From JBDTVS01 sp040007095 (GTDB taxonomy: Bacteria > Acidobacteriota > Vicinamibacteria > Vicinamibacterales > CAVVIG01), in contig JBDTVS010000186.1 of assembly GCA_040007095.1 (NCBI GenBank), forward strand, positions 1-51,009: a DNA stretch of 51,009 nucleotides, written 5' to 3'. Every line of letters starts with the position of its first letter. Within the stretch, counting starts at the first letter, position 1. The position numbers and the translations under genes are program-made. Below the pieces are notes generated by a model that was given only the letters and a program-made list of their open reading frames with translations, was not told the DNA's origin and made no database searches. Of the stretch, positions 8,978-17,091 are shown piece after piece.

Positions 8978-10249
8978 TCAGATGATACCCGCGACCCGCA
9001 GCTGTTCAACGCCGGCAGCGCCGTATCCGAGCCAATCGCCGTAGACGAGCGCGTTGTCCTGGCCGACGGACGGCGCTGGACGCGCGCATCCTGCGCTGGC
9101 GTCCGAAAAGGTGATCGGGATGCCCGGGCCGACGACGTCAGCCACGCGCCCGAACTGCGGGTGCTCCAGCGGCACCGTTTCACCGCGCGCCAGCACCCGC
9201 GGGTCGCGGACCGCGTCGCGAGGAGAACGCACTTCTGCCGCCGGCACGTTGTGTCGTGCCAGCAGCGGCAGGAGTTCGGCGGTTGAAAGCGTGCGCGTGA
9301 ACGTCTCGATGTGCGCCGTCATCTCGTCGACGTGTGCCACACGGGCATCGCGTGTCGCGAAACGCGGGTCGTGTTCGAACTCAGGGTGCCCGATGGCGGC
9401 GAAGACATCGCGGGCGAACGGCTCGGTCGGCGCGCAGATCGCCACGTGGCCGTCGGCCGACTGGTAGATGCCAAACGGCGTCAGGCGCGGGACGATACGG
9501 CCGGTGCGCAGCGGCAGCCCGCAGGCCTCGAGCAGGTCGAAAGGCTCGGCCGCGACGAGTGACGTCAGGACGCCGAGCATCGAGACGTCAACGTGCTGTC
9601 CGGTACCGCTGGCCTCTCGTTGGCGCAGCGCCGCGAGAATGCCGACCACGCCGAAGACCGGCGCGACCAGGTCCGCCACCGGCACGCCGACGCGAACCGG
9701 CGGCTCGTCGGTCGTGCCCGACGTCATCATCAGCCCGCTCAACGCCTGAATGATGGTGTCCATGGCCTTGCCGGTGCCTGGGGCTTGCCCGGCACCGAAG
9801 CCCGAGATCGAGCAGTAGATCACACGCGGGTTGATCGACCGCGCGAACGGATACCCGACGCCGAGCCGCTCCAGTGTTCCGGCGCTGAAGTTTTCGACGA
9901 CGATGTCAGCATCGCGCAGCAGCCGGGCAAGCACGTCACGGGCGCCCGGCCGTTTCAAGTTGAGCGTGACACCATACTTCCCGCGAAGCCGGTTCAGTGC
10001 CGACACAGAAACATCGTCAGGGCTGCGGCGACCGAGCGATGCGCCGTCGCGCCCGAGGTATGGTGGGTTCTGCCGGCACGGATCGGGCGACTCCGGGTTC
10101 TCGATCTTGATGACGCGCGCGCCGAGGCCAGCCAGGAGGAACGTGGCAAACGGCCCCGCGAGGGCGAGCGTGAGATCGAGGACCGTGAGGCCCGCCAGCG
10201 GGCCGCTCGGTGGCGCGTTGCCGATCGACATCGTGTGCCTCGCGGTCAT
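8978..10249 (-). CDS. Family III CoA-transferase (CaiB/BaiF)
   Basis: Translation probably starts at ATG 10249, which overlaps the carboxylesterase stop (ATGA), giving 423 residues; ATG 10231 is a possible alternative. The sequence has family III hallmarks: GLTVLDLTLALAGPFAT at the N-terminus, GARVIKIENP, the KYGVTLNLK strand, NFSAGTLERLG, and AMDTIIQALSG with Asp164 as the expected acyl-anhydride nucleophile. It moves CoA between carboxylic acids in the cytoplasm. Directly before two dehydratase-like subunits it would supply the acyl-CoA substrate, as HadA and FldA do in amino-acid fermentation (known for those families, inferred here). Confidence 0.92.
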   Translation of the reverse strand: MTARHTMSIGNAPPSGPLAGLTVLDLTLALAGPFATFLLAGLGARVIKIENPESPDPCRQNPPYLGRDGASLGRRSPDDVSVSALNRLRGKYGVTLNLKRPGARDVLARLLRDADIVVENFSAGTLERLGVGYPFARSINPRVIYCSISGFGAGQAPGTGKAMDTIIQALSGLMMTSGTTDEPPVRVGVPVADLVAPVFGVVGILAALRQREASGTGQHVDVSMLGVLTSLVAAEPFDLLEACGLPLRTGRIVPRLTPFGIYQSADGHVAICAPTEPFARDVFAAIGHPEFEHDPRFATRDARVAHVDEMTAHIETFTRTLSTAELLPLLARHNVPAAEVRSPRDAVRDPRVLARGETVPLEHPQFGRVADVVGPGIPITFSDASAGCARPAPSVGQDNALVYGDWLGYGAAGVEQLRVAGII

Positions 10250-11961
10250 CGTCTGGTGGCCGCAGCCTGCCGCGCCCTGACCGCTTCCATCGCCAGCCGC
10301 TCCTCGCCGTACGGATCGTTGACCGCCTTGCACTCGGTATCGAACAGCATCGTCGCGCGTCTGGTGTTGTCGAAGGCCGGCCACTCGGGAAGCCCCTTGT
10401 GATTCGGGTTTCCAGTTCGCGCGAACGAGACCCAGGCCTCCGACATCGCCTCGGCCAGGGCGTAGCGATCCTTGCCGGCGCCGTTCATGAAGGGGGTGTT
10501 GTCCACGTGATCGAAGACGAACGGCAGCTCCATGCAGTGCATCGATCGCAGCTTGCCGTGATTGACCGGCGAGCGCCATTTGAACATGTACATGTAGACA
10601 GGCGCCTTGCCCTGCGCCGCCTTGCGCTCCGCAATCGCATACGAGGAGAGCCGCAGCGCCGAGTTGTCGGCGGCCATGACCAGCGCCAGATCGCCGCGGC
10701 TGTCGTTCGGCCGGTTCTTTCGGTACAACCCCACCAGCCGGTCCGCCTCGGCATCGTCGACACGAAGCGAGCGCTTGACCTGCGCGCGCAACGCGCCTTC
10801 GTCGGCGATCTCGGACTTCCAGAACGGGTCGTCGGGGTTCTGGTACGGTACGCCTTCGGTTTCGTTCGAGCCGCACATCATCGGCACCGTCGCGGACAAC
10901 TCCGACGCGCCAGGATGAAACGGATGGACGGTCAGCGTCCGTCCGTCCTTCACGGGAACGTATCGCAACGAGATGTCGCCGTCCGGCGCCGTTCGCCCGC
11001 CGTTCACACCGCCTTGCCCCGACGCCACGCCGCCGGCGCCCGTCAACGCGCTCATCAGGCGCTCGATCGGCATCTGCTGGAGCTCGTCGAGCTGGGTCGC
11101 CTTCAGTCCAAGGCGCGAGAGCACCAGCTCGGTCGCGGCGGACGCCTCGTGTGGTTCGAGCGCTTCAATCGCCGTGTCCCACAAGGTGCTTTGAATGATC
11201 GCGCGGTGGAAGAGGCCCCTGGCCGCGGGCATGCCGGTCAGGATCGCCGTCTTGCCGCCGCCGCCGGACTGGCCAAAGACCGTCACGCTCCCCGGATTGC
11301 CGCCGAATTGATCGATGTTGTCGCGGACCCATTCCAGCGCGAGGACGATGTCCTGCATGCCCAGGTTGGCCGATCTGCTGAACTTCTCCCCGCCGATTTC
11401 CGCGAGGTACAGAAATCCAAGCGCGTTGAGCCGGTGCGTCACCGTCACCACGACGGCGCCGTGCTTCCGCGCCAGTTCCCGGCCGTCGTAGAACACGGAA
11501 TTGCCGGAGCCGGTGCGAAAGCCACCACCATGCAGCCAGACCATCACGGGACGGCGGCGGTTGCGGGCCGGGCCTGGCGTCCAGACGTTGAGGAGCAGAC
11601 ACTCCTCACTGGTGGGACCAGGACCGACCAGCGCGTCTCCGATTTCAGGCACCATGCGGCGAAACGGCTGGGGCGCGCGCGGGCCGTAGGCGATCGCGTC
11701 GCGCACGCCGGTCCAGGGTCGAGGCGTTGACGGGGGCAGGAAGCGCGCGGCACCGGCGGTCGATGCGCCGTAAGGCACCCCCTTGAAGATGTGCACGCCT
11801 TGTTCGACGTAGCCACGGATCTTCCCGGTGGTGGTTTCAACCGTGGAACCGGCCGTCGGGCGAGGCGCGCCTTGCGCGAGCGCCGACGGCAGCCCCCGCC
11901 TAAATGCGATGCCGGTCGAGATAACGCCTCCGCCGAGCCCGATGAAAGACCGTCGGTTCAT
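10246..11961 (-). CDS. Type-B carboxylesterase with Tat-like signal peptide
   Basis: The 571-residue protein begins MNRRSFIGLGGG, a Tat-type signal, and has AGAGGG eight bases before ATG 11961. Type-B carboxylesterase features are all present: FKGVPYG, EECLLLNVW, oxyanion HGGGF at 144-148, the nucleophile elbow FGQSGGG with Ser232 (usually GESAGG), GSNETEG with Glu369, and MHCMELPFVF with His475. Function: hydrolysis of carboxylic esters in the periplasm. It follows the beta-propeller gene by 50 bases and overlaps the CoA-transferase gene, so a released acid may feed the CoA steps downstream. Confidence 0.92.
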   Translation of the reverse strand: MNRRSFIGLGGGVISTGIAFRRGLPSALAQGAPRPTAGSTVETTTGKIRGYVEQGVHIFKGVPYGASTAGAARFLPPSTPRPWTGVRDAIAYGPRAPQPFRRMVPEIGDALVGPGPTSEECLLLNVWTPGPARNRRRPVMVWLHGGGFRTGSGNSVFYDGRELARKHGAVVVTVTHRLNALGFLYLAEIGGEKFSRSANLGMQDIVLALEWVRDNIDQFGGNPGSVTVFGQSGGGGKTAILTGMPAARGLFHRAIIQSTLWDTAIEALEPHEASAATELVLSRLGLKATQLDELQQMPIERLMSALTGAGGVASGQGGVNGGRTAPDGDISLRYVPVKDGRTLTVHPFHPGASELSATVPMMCGSNETEGVPYQNPDDPFWKSEIADEGALRAQVKRSLRVDDAEADRLVGLYRKNRPNDSRGDLALVMAADNSALRLSSYAIAERKAAQGKAPVYMYMFKWRSPVNHGKLRSMHCMELPFVFDHVDNTPFMNGAGKDRYALAEAMSEAWVSFARTGNPNHKGLPEWPAFDNTRRATMLFDTECKAVNDPYGEERLAMEAVRARQAAATRR

Positions 11962-12011
11962 GATCGATGCCCTCTCCGTTCCGCTTCACGGCGCCCATCG
12001 GCCGTCGTTTC

Positions 12012-13238
12012 TCATCGACGTTCGGCGGTGCGAATGCCCGCCGGGCCGCCACTGACCTTGATCGCCGGCTGCGGCTTCAAGGCCCGGCCGTCGAAACCAA
12101 ACACCTGGATGTCCTTCTCGTTCATGCACTGCACGAGCACCGTACGCTGATTCCGGCTCCACACGATACCCTCGCACCAGTGACCAATCCGCGCCTCGGC
12201 AATCGGCGTCAGCTTCGGCCCCGCGACACGCATGATCTTCAACAGCCCGAAGTCGCGAAAAAACGGCGACGTCCTGGCCAGGTTCGAACCGTTCATCACC
12301 ATCACGGCGAGATAGGCGCCATCCGGCGACAGGGCGATACCTTCGGGAATCAACCCAACGTTCACCGAGTCAATCGCTCTCGGCGGCTCTGCGGCGATGT
12401 CAACGACCGTCAGCATGTCGGCGCCGCCAGTCGGTCCGTTGCCGATGTTGGCGACGAAGGCGAAATCACCCTTCGGCGCGATCTGGATGCCGTAGGGCCT
12501 GAGGTTCACCGATACGTCGCGCCTGGTGTACTCGACGTGCGTGCCTTCGATCGACAGGATGGACAGCTTGTGGTCGCCGTTGCGGGTGACGAACGCGCGC
12601 TTGCCGTCAGGCGTGAAGACCGGCAGCGACGGCGTGCACGTCGGCTCACCGAGATCGACCTTCCCGGCGGGCGTGACCTGCCGGCCGGCGATCGTGAAGA
12701 CCGACACCGTCCCCTCGTTGCGGTTCGCGACCAGGGCCAGCGTGCCCGCCGGATTGATGGACACACCTGCGGGCCCCAGGCCGGCGTGCAGCGTCGCCAG
12801 CACCGCCGGCGGCGTCGATTTCAAGTCGATGACGGTGACGGTATCGTCAGCGATCGTGCGCAGCGGATTGGCGGGATCAATCTTCGTGGACGCCGTAACG
12901 AGCGCGATCGACTCGTCTGGCGCCACCGCGACGCTTTGGGGCGGGCTCGCCCAGCTGCCCGGCGCGATCACGTCGCCGATCACCCTCGGCGGCGAGACTC
13001 CAAGATCGATGATCGTCACCGTATCGGGCGCGGGATTGCGCACGACCGTGTTGACCCCTTCGATGTTGAGGACCTTGTTGTCGTTGGAAGAGACGGCAAG
13101 CTGCGCGTGGATGTCGGGCGGCAGGAAGCAGCCGGCCAGGATTGCGATGGCTGCGGTCGCCATCGTCCGGCGCTGCCACGGCGCGCGATTCAATTCCAGG
13201 AGGCTGCCGGCCGGGGAAGGAGTGGGGTTACTGTTCAC
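12012..13238 (-). CDS. Exported YncE-like beta-propeller protein
   Basis: A secreted repeat protein of about 400 residues made of YncE/lactonase-type blades: recurring DTVTVIDL, GPAGVSINPAGTLALVANRNEGTVSVF, PVFTPDGKRAFVTRNGDHKLSIL and PEGIALSPDGAYLAV units. A hydrophobic segment with LAGC, a possible lipobox, precedes HAQ, a possible signal peptidase I site. The start is uncertain: GTG 13238 (drawn), TTG 13250, TTG 13193 or ATG 13163. The first two overlap the cytochrome gene stop at 13228. No catalytic residues are evident; it may bind a ligand or protein, or carry lactonase-like activity. Confidence 0.82.
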   Translation of the reverse strand: MNSNPTPSPAGSLLELNRAPWQRRTMATAAIAILAGCFLPPDIHAQLAVSSNDNKVLNIEGVNTVVRNPAPDTVTIIDLGVSPPRVIGDVIAPGSWASPPQSVAVAPDESIALVTASTKIDPANPLRTIADDTVTVIDLKSTPPAVLATLHAGLGPAGVSINPAGTLALVANRNEGTVSVFTIAGRQVTPAGKVDLGEPTCTPSLPVFTPDGKRAFVTRNGDHKLSILSIEGTHVEYTRRDVSVNLRPYGIQIAPKGDFAFVANIGNGPTGGADMLTVVDIAAEPPRAIDSVNVGLIPEGIALSPDGAYLAVMVMNGSNLARTSPFFRDFGLLKIMRVAGPKLTPIAEARIGHWCEGIVWSRNQRTVLVQCMNEKDIQVFGFDGRALKPQPAIKVSGGPAGIRTAERR

Positions 13239-14028
13239 ACGCGGGCGCAATCATCTGCAGTGAGCTGACGCTGATGCGATTGTCGTCGGGCGCCCGGTAC
13301 AGGAGGCCCTTGGCCTCCACTTTCTGCCCCAGGTGCGGCTCCGGGTGCAGGCGGGCGGCGTTGACCAGCTGAAACGTGGTGGCCCCGAGCGGCTTGTCGG
13401 CCGCGGCTTTCAGCATCGGCACGCTCGACGCGTCCGGGCTGGTCGTCGCCAGCGGCTCAGTCGTCTTGTTCACGAGCCAGGTGTTGTTGGGGCCTGCCGC
13501 CAGACACCCCACCACCTGCACCAGCGCGAAGTTGGCGACCGCGCCAGGCGCTTGTGTGCTCCCCTTCCTCACAATCTGGATCTCCCGCAACGCCGTCAAA
13601 TCGGCGCCGAGCTCGTTCGAACCGGCGGGGAACCCGTTCGACTGCAGGATGTAAGAGATGATGTCGAGCTTCACGGCATCCTCGACGTTGGACGGATACC
13701 CCTGCGGCATCTGATCGAAGACCTTGCTGACCAGCTGATTCAGGCCGCTGAATTCCCAGCTCTTCATGAATCGGTCGCCGCCAATCAGCGCCGGGCCCGA
13801 ACGGTCGGACCCACCCGATCCCGGTGCGCCGTGGCAGGCGCCGCAGTTGGTTTCGAACTGCGCCTTACCGCGTCGAGCCTGCTCTGCGGTGAAAACACCG
13901 TCCCAGATCCTCTGGTCGGGCACCTGCGCGTCGATACGCGTGCCGAGCGTGCCGCCGGCGAGGCATCCGACCACCATCACGCCGCAGGTTCGCGCGACGA
14001 ATGAGACACGGGTGAGTCTGGCGTGCAT
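13228..14028 (-). CDS. Exported single-heme cytochrome c with C-terminal extra domain
   Basis: Starts at ATG 14028 with AGGAGG nine bases upstream. The 266-residue product has a signal peptide (about 1-35), a heme site CGACH at 62-66, and a typical class I core with a distal DQMPQGYPS segment; the Met there may be the axial ligand. After residue about 150 comes a beta-rich domain (VVGCLAAGPNNTWLVNKTTEP to the end) that I do not recognise. It probably passes electrons from a periplasmic oxidoreductase. It sits between the ankyrin and beta-propeller genes of the operon, next to the DUF1592 protein that also carries heme motifs. Confidence 0.88.
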   Translation of the reverse strand: MHARLTRVSFVARTCGVMVVGCLAGGTLGTRIDAQVPDQRIWDGVFTAEQARRGKAQFETNCGACHGAPGSGGSDRSGPALIGGDRFMKSWEFSGLNQLVSKVFDQMPQGYPSNVEDAVKLDIISYILQSNGFPAGSNELGADLTALREIQIVRKGSTQAPGAVANFALVQVVGCLAAGPNNTWLVNKTTEPLATTSPDASSVPMLKAAADKPLGATTFQLVNAARLHPEPHLGQKVEAKGLLYRAPDDNRISVSSLQMIAPACEQ

Positions 14029-14061
14029 CTTTTCGATCCTCCTGCGCGCGTCGCTGTCGCT

Positions 14062-15705
14062 CTACGGCTGCGAGACCGGTGTCGTGGTCGGCGGCAGATG
14101 CTGCCGAATCAGGTCGGCGCTCGCCTGCCGCACCTTGTCGGCGCCCTCCGGACGGGGACCGCCTCGGCCGCGGCCGCCGTTGCCGAGCGCGATGTCGAGC
14201 GGCGCCAGCCCGCGCTTGTTTTTCATGTCGGCCCTGGCGCCATGTTCGAGGATGAACTTGACGACGCGCGCGCTGCGGTTGACCGCACCGTGCAGCGCCG
14301 TATCGCCGTCCGCGTTGAACGCGTTCACGTCGCCGCACCGCGTCGCGCAGAGCTCGAGCACCTTCAGCACGCCTTCCTCGGTGACCTTCGACACTCGCGG
14401 CGCTTCGACTTCCACCACCGTGTCGGCGGGAGCGGTACCCAGACCGGCGGCAATCATCAACACCGTCGTCCCGTTGGGCTGGATGAGCGTGCCGTCGGCG
14501 CCATGGTCGAGCAGCAGTTTGACGACGTCCGCGTCGCCCGTCTTGACTGCGCGCATCAACGCCGTGCTGCCGGTGCTCAACTGGCGATCGCCCGGGTCGT
14601 GGTGACGAGCCAGCAACGCGCGCCGCAACATGGCGTTGGGCTGGGCGCCGTGCTCGAGCAGCATCCGGACGATGTCGACGGCGGTGAGCTTCTCGGTGAG
14701 GAAAGGAGCCGGGCGGCCAAACGTCCAGCGCACGGTATGGATGTCAGCCGCTGCGTACAGCGCCGGCATCCCGGAGACGTCCACCACGTTGGGATCGGCG
14801 CCCTTCTCGATCAGCACGGCTGCCGTGTCGTAGTGGGCATTGATGATGGCGAGCATCAACGCCGTCGTCCCATCGGGATCCTGGACGTTGAGGTTCGCGC
14901 CGCGCTCGGCGAGGATACGGGTGGTATCGGCGGCGCCCTGGCGCGCGGCGTACATCGCCGCCGTCCACCCGCCTCTGGGAAACGGAGTGTTCGGCCCGCC
15001 GCTGCGCGGGAAGCTCAGCTTGGGTGTGTCCAGCGCCTTCGACCGCGCATCGATATCAGCGCCGACTTCGAGCAGCAGCTTGGTCACGTCGACGTGGTTC
15101 TCGGCCGCGGCCCACATCAACGCGGTCTCACCCTCGAAGCTCTCTCTGGCGTTCGCAGTGGCGCCGTGCACCAGCAGCGCTTTGACGGCGTCCGCCTTGC
15201 CCGTCCGGGCGGCCGTCATCAGGACCGTCTCGCCTTCCTCCAGCGTCGTATTGGGGTCCGCACCCGCCTTCAGCAGCAGATCGATCACGGCGGCATTGCC
15301 GTTGACGGCGGCGAGCGAGATCGGCGTCACGCCGTACCGGTTCGCGGCCTTGGCGTTCGCTCCGCCGCGAAGCAGCAGGCGGGTCGTGTCGAGGTCGTCG
15401 GCGCGCACCGCCCAGTGCAACGCCGTCGTGCCGTCCGGCTCGGAGGCGTTCACGTCGGCGTGCTGCGTGATCAGCTTCTGCAGGGTGCTGCGATCGCCCG
15501 CTTTCACGGCGTTCACGACTCGGATGTCGGAGGCGCCGGCGGCGACGACGCGGCCGCCGAGCCATCCCATCGTGACCGCCACGGCGCCGCACGCAACCAA
15601 CGACCACAGGGCCCTGGCAGTGACGCTTCGCCTGAAACCGACCAGCAAAACCGGCGAGTCGGAGTACGGCGAATCTTCACTAGGCGATCTGAATGTCGAG
15701 CTCAT
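14062..15705 (-). CDS. Membrane-anchored or exported ankyrin-repeat protein
   Basis: About 547 residues from ATG 15705 (GTG 15717 also possible). Residues about 7-35 are encoded by a copy of the dispersed repeat described at 15618-15681. A hydrophobic segment (about 37-60) then anchors or exports the protein. About ten ankyrin repeats follow (GTTALHWAV, GVTPISLAA, GETVLMTAAR, GETALMWAA, GWTAAMYAA, GTTALMLAI, GSTALMRAV, GDTALHGAV), with an irregular insert near 330-370. It probably mediates protein contact in the periplasm. It follows the DUF1552 gene by 28 bases; the same gene order recurs at 38278-41231. Confidence 0.9.
   Translation of the reverse strand: MSSTFRSPSEDSPYSDSPVLLVGFRRSVTARALWSLVACGAVAVTMGWLGGRVVAAGASDIRVVNAVKAGDRSTLQKLITQHADVNASEPDGTTALHWAVRADDLDTTRLLLRGGANAKAANRYGVTPISLAAVNGNAAVIDLLLKAGADPNTTLEEGETVLMTAARTGKADAVKALLVHGATANARESFEGETALMWAAAENHVDVTKLLLEVGADIDARSKALDTPKLSFPRSGGPNTPFPRGGWTAAMYAARQGAADTTRILAERGANLNVQDPDGTTALMLAIINAHYDTAAVLIEKGADPNVVDVSGMPALYAAADIHTVRWTFGRPAPFLTEKLTAVDIVRMLLEHGAQPNAMLRRALLARHHDPGDRQLSTGSTALMRAVKTGDADVVKLLLDHGADGTLIQPNGTTVLMIAAGLGTAPADTVVEVEAPRVSKVTEEGVLKVLELCATRCGDVNAFNADGDTALHGAVNRSARVVKFILEHGARADMKNKRGLAPLDIALGNGGRGRGGPRPEGADKVRQASADLIRQHLPPTTTPVSQP
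15618..15681 (+). repeat. Partial copy of dispersed palindromic repeat
   Basis: This stretch starts CAGTGACGCTTCGCCTG and ends GGCGAATCTTCACT, so its ends are near-perfect inverted repeats (AGTGA.G.TTCGCC). The same 60-70 base unit forms the outer part of both arms of the inverted repeat around the DUF1592 gene at 35494-38258. Here it lies inside the start of the ankyrin gene and supplies part of its N-terminus (SEDSPYSDSPVLLVG). Confidence 0.75.
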
Positions 15706-15733
15706 AGGTTTTTCCACGGATTTGTTTTCGGGT

Positions 15734-17047
15734 TCAGATCTCGAACCGTCCGTTGCTCACGCCATGCGCATTGGTGTCCAGGCCGAACTTGTTGACGATA
15801 TCGACCAGGAGGTTCGCGTGGGGCGTGCCGGTGGGCGCCTGCAGATGGCGATTGCCCTTCACGCCGACCGCCTGGCCGCCCAGCACCACCAGCGGCAGGC
15901 CGATCGGCGAGTGGATGTCGCTGTTGCTCATGCCGCTCCCGTAGAGCAGCATCGTGTGATCCAGCAGGGAGCCATCGCCATCGGGCGTCGAGGCCAGCTT
16001 CTTCACGAACTTCGCGAACTGCTGCAGGTGGTAGTTCTGGAGTGTGACCAGCCGCGACAGGTTCACTTCCTCGCCGCGATGGTGGGAGACGTGATGGTGC
16101 GGCTCCATGAAGTTGATCTCGGGGTAGATCCGCTGGCTCGCTTCGCGGGCCATCATGAACGTCGCGACCCGCGTCAGATCCGCTTCGTAGGCCAGCGCGA
16201 TCAGATCGAACATCAGCCCGGCATGATCGGCGTAGAGGTCCGGGATGCCGACCGGTGTCGCCGGCAGCGTCAGGCCATTCTCCGAATCCTGCTCGGCGCG
16301 TTGAATCCGCTTTTCGATGTCGCGCACGTTCTCCAGATACTCCGTCAGGCGGACCTTGTCGCGCGGCCCCAGCCCACGATTGAGCTCAGCGGCATCGTCC
16401 CGCACCGAATCCAGGATGCTGGCGTCGAGACGACGACGGGCGAGACGCTGAGCGGGCGTGCCCGGCCGGCCGAACAGCCGCTCGAAGACCACGCGCGGAT
16501 TGGTCTCCATCGGCAGCGGCATCGTCGGTGTCTTCCACGACATCGTGTTCTGATACGCGCAGCTGTAGCCCGTGTCGCAGGCGCCGATGTACCCGGTAAC
16601 GTCCTCGATCGCCAGACCGAGGGAGCTGAACTGGGTATCCGCGCCGATCTTGCCGGCGATCATCTGATCGATGGTCGTGCCGACCCGGACGTCTTCCGCT
16701 TCCGTACGCTTGGGAGCCGAGCCAGACAGGAAAGCCGAGACGCTGCGCGAATGTGTGCCTTCCGACGGTTCGTTGGTGCCGCTGACCACGACGAGATGAT
16801 CGCGGAACGGCTCGAGCGGCTTCAGGATCGGCGTGAACTCGAACCCCGCGCCGGTCGCATGCGGGGTCCACTTGTCCATCACGGCGCCCATCGGCACGAA
16901 GACGGCGCCGAAGCGCCGCGCCGTCGCGGCGGTATTGGCCAGCGCAGTGGCCGCGGGGACCATCGCATCGAGGAACGGCAGCGCAAACGCGGTCCCGACG
17001 CCCTGCAGGAATCGTCGACGCGGCAGCGACATTTTGGTGATGAACAT
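15734..17047 (-). CDS. DUF1552 protein, Tat-exported
   Basis: 437 residues from ATG 17047, with AAGGAG four bases upstream. The Tat signal RRRFLQGVG (10-18) is followed by the DUF1552 domain over nearly the whole length: FVPMGAVMDKWTP, LVVVSGTNEP, SHSRSVSAFLSG-like region, VGTTIDQMIA, HHHVSHH near 318-324, and TPDGDGSLLDHTMLLYGSGMSN near 365-385. The family resembles alkaline-phosphatase/sulfatase-superfamily DUF1501-type proteins but has no proven activity. It follows the DUF1592 gene by 44 bases and precedes the ankyrin gene by 28. Conserved pairing of DUF1592 and DUF1552 suggests a shared periplasmic complex (inference). Confidence 0.92.
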   Translation of the reverse strand: MFITKMSLPRRRFLQGVGTAFALPFLDAMVPAATALANTAATARRFGAVFVPMGAVMDKWTPHATGAGFEFTPILKPLEPFRDHLVVVSGTNEPSEGTHSRSVSAFLSGSAPKRTEAEDVRVGTTIDQMIAGKIGADTQFSSLGLAIEDVTGYIGACDTGYSCAYQNTMSWKTPTMPLPMETNPRVVFERLFGRPGTPAQRLARRRLDASILDSVRDDAAELNRGLGPRDKVRLTEYLENVRDIEKRIQRAEQDSENGLTLPATPVGIPDLYADHAGLMFDLIALAYEADLTRVATFMMAREASQRIYPEINFMEPHHHVSHHRGEEVNLSRLVTLQNYHLQQFAKFVKKLASTPDGDGSLLDHTMLLYGSGMSNSDIHSPIGLPLVVLGGQAVGVKGNRHLQAPTGTPHANLLVDIVNKFGLDTNAHGVSNGRFEI

Positions 17048-17091
17048 AGCGCTCCTTCTCGAAGGTTACCGATTCGTGGCTCAGTCCCGTG

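Noticed and set aside
10250..10876. Upstream extension of the CoA-transferase frame
   Set aside because: It lies inside the carboxylesterase gene in another frame; the ATGA overlap at 10249 gives a natural start.
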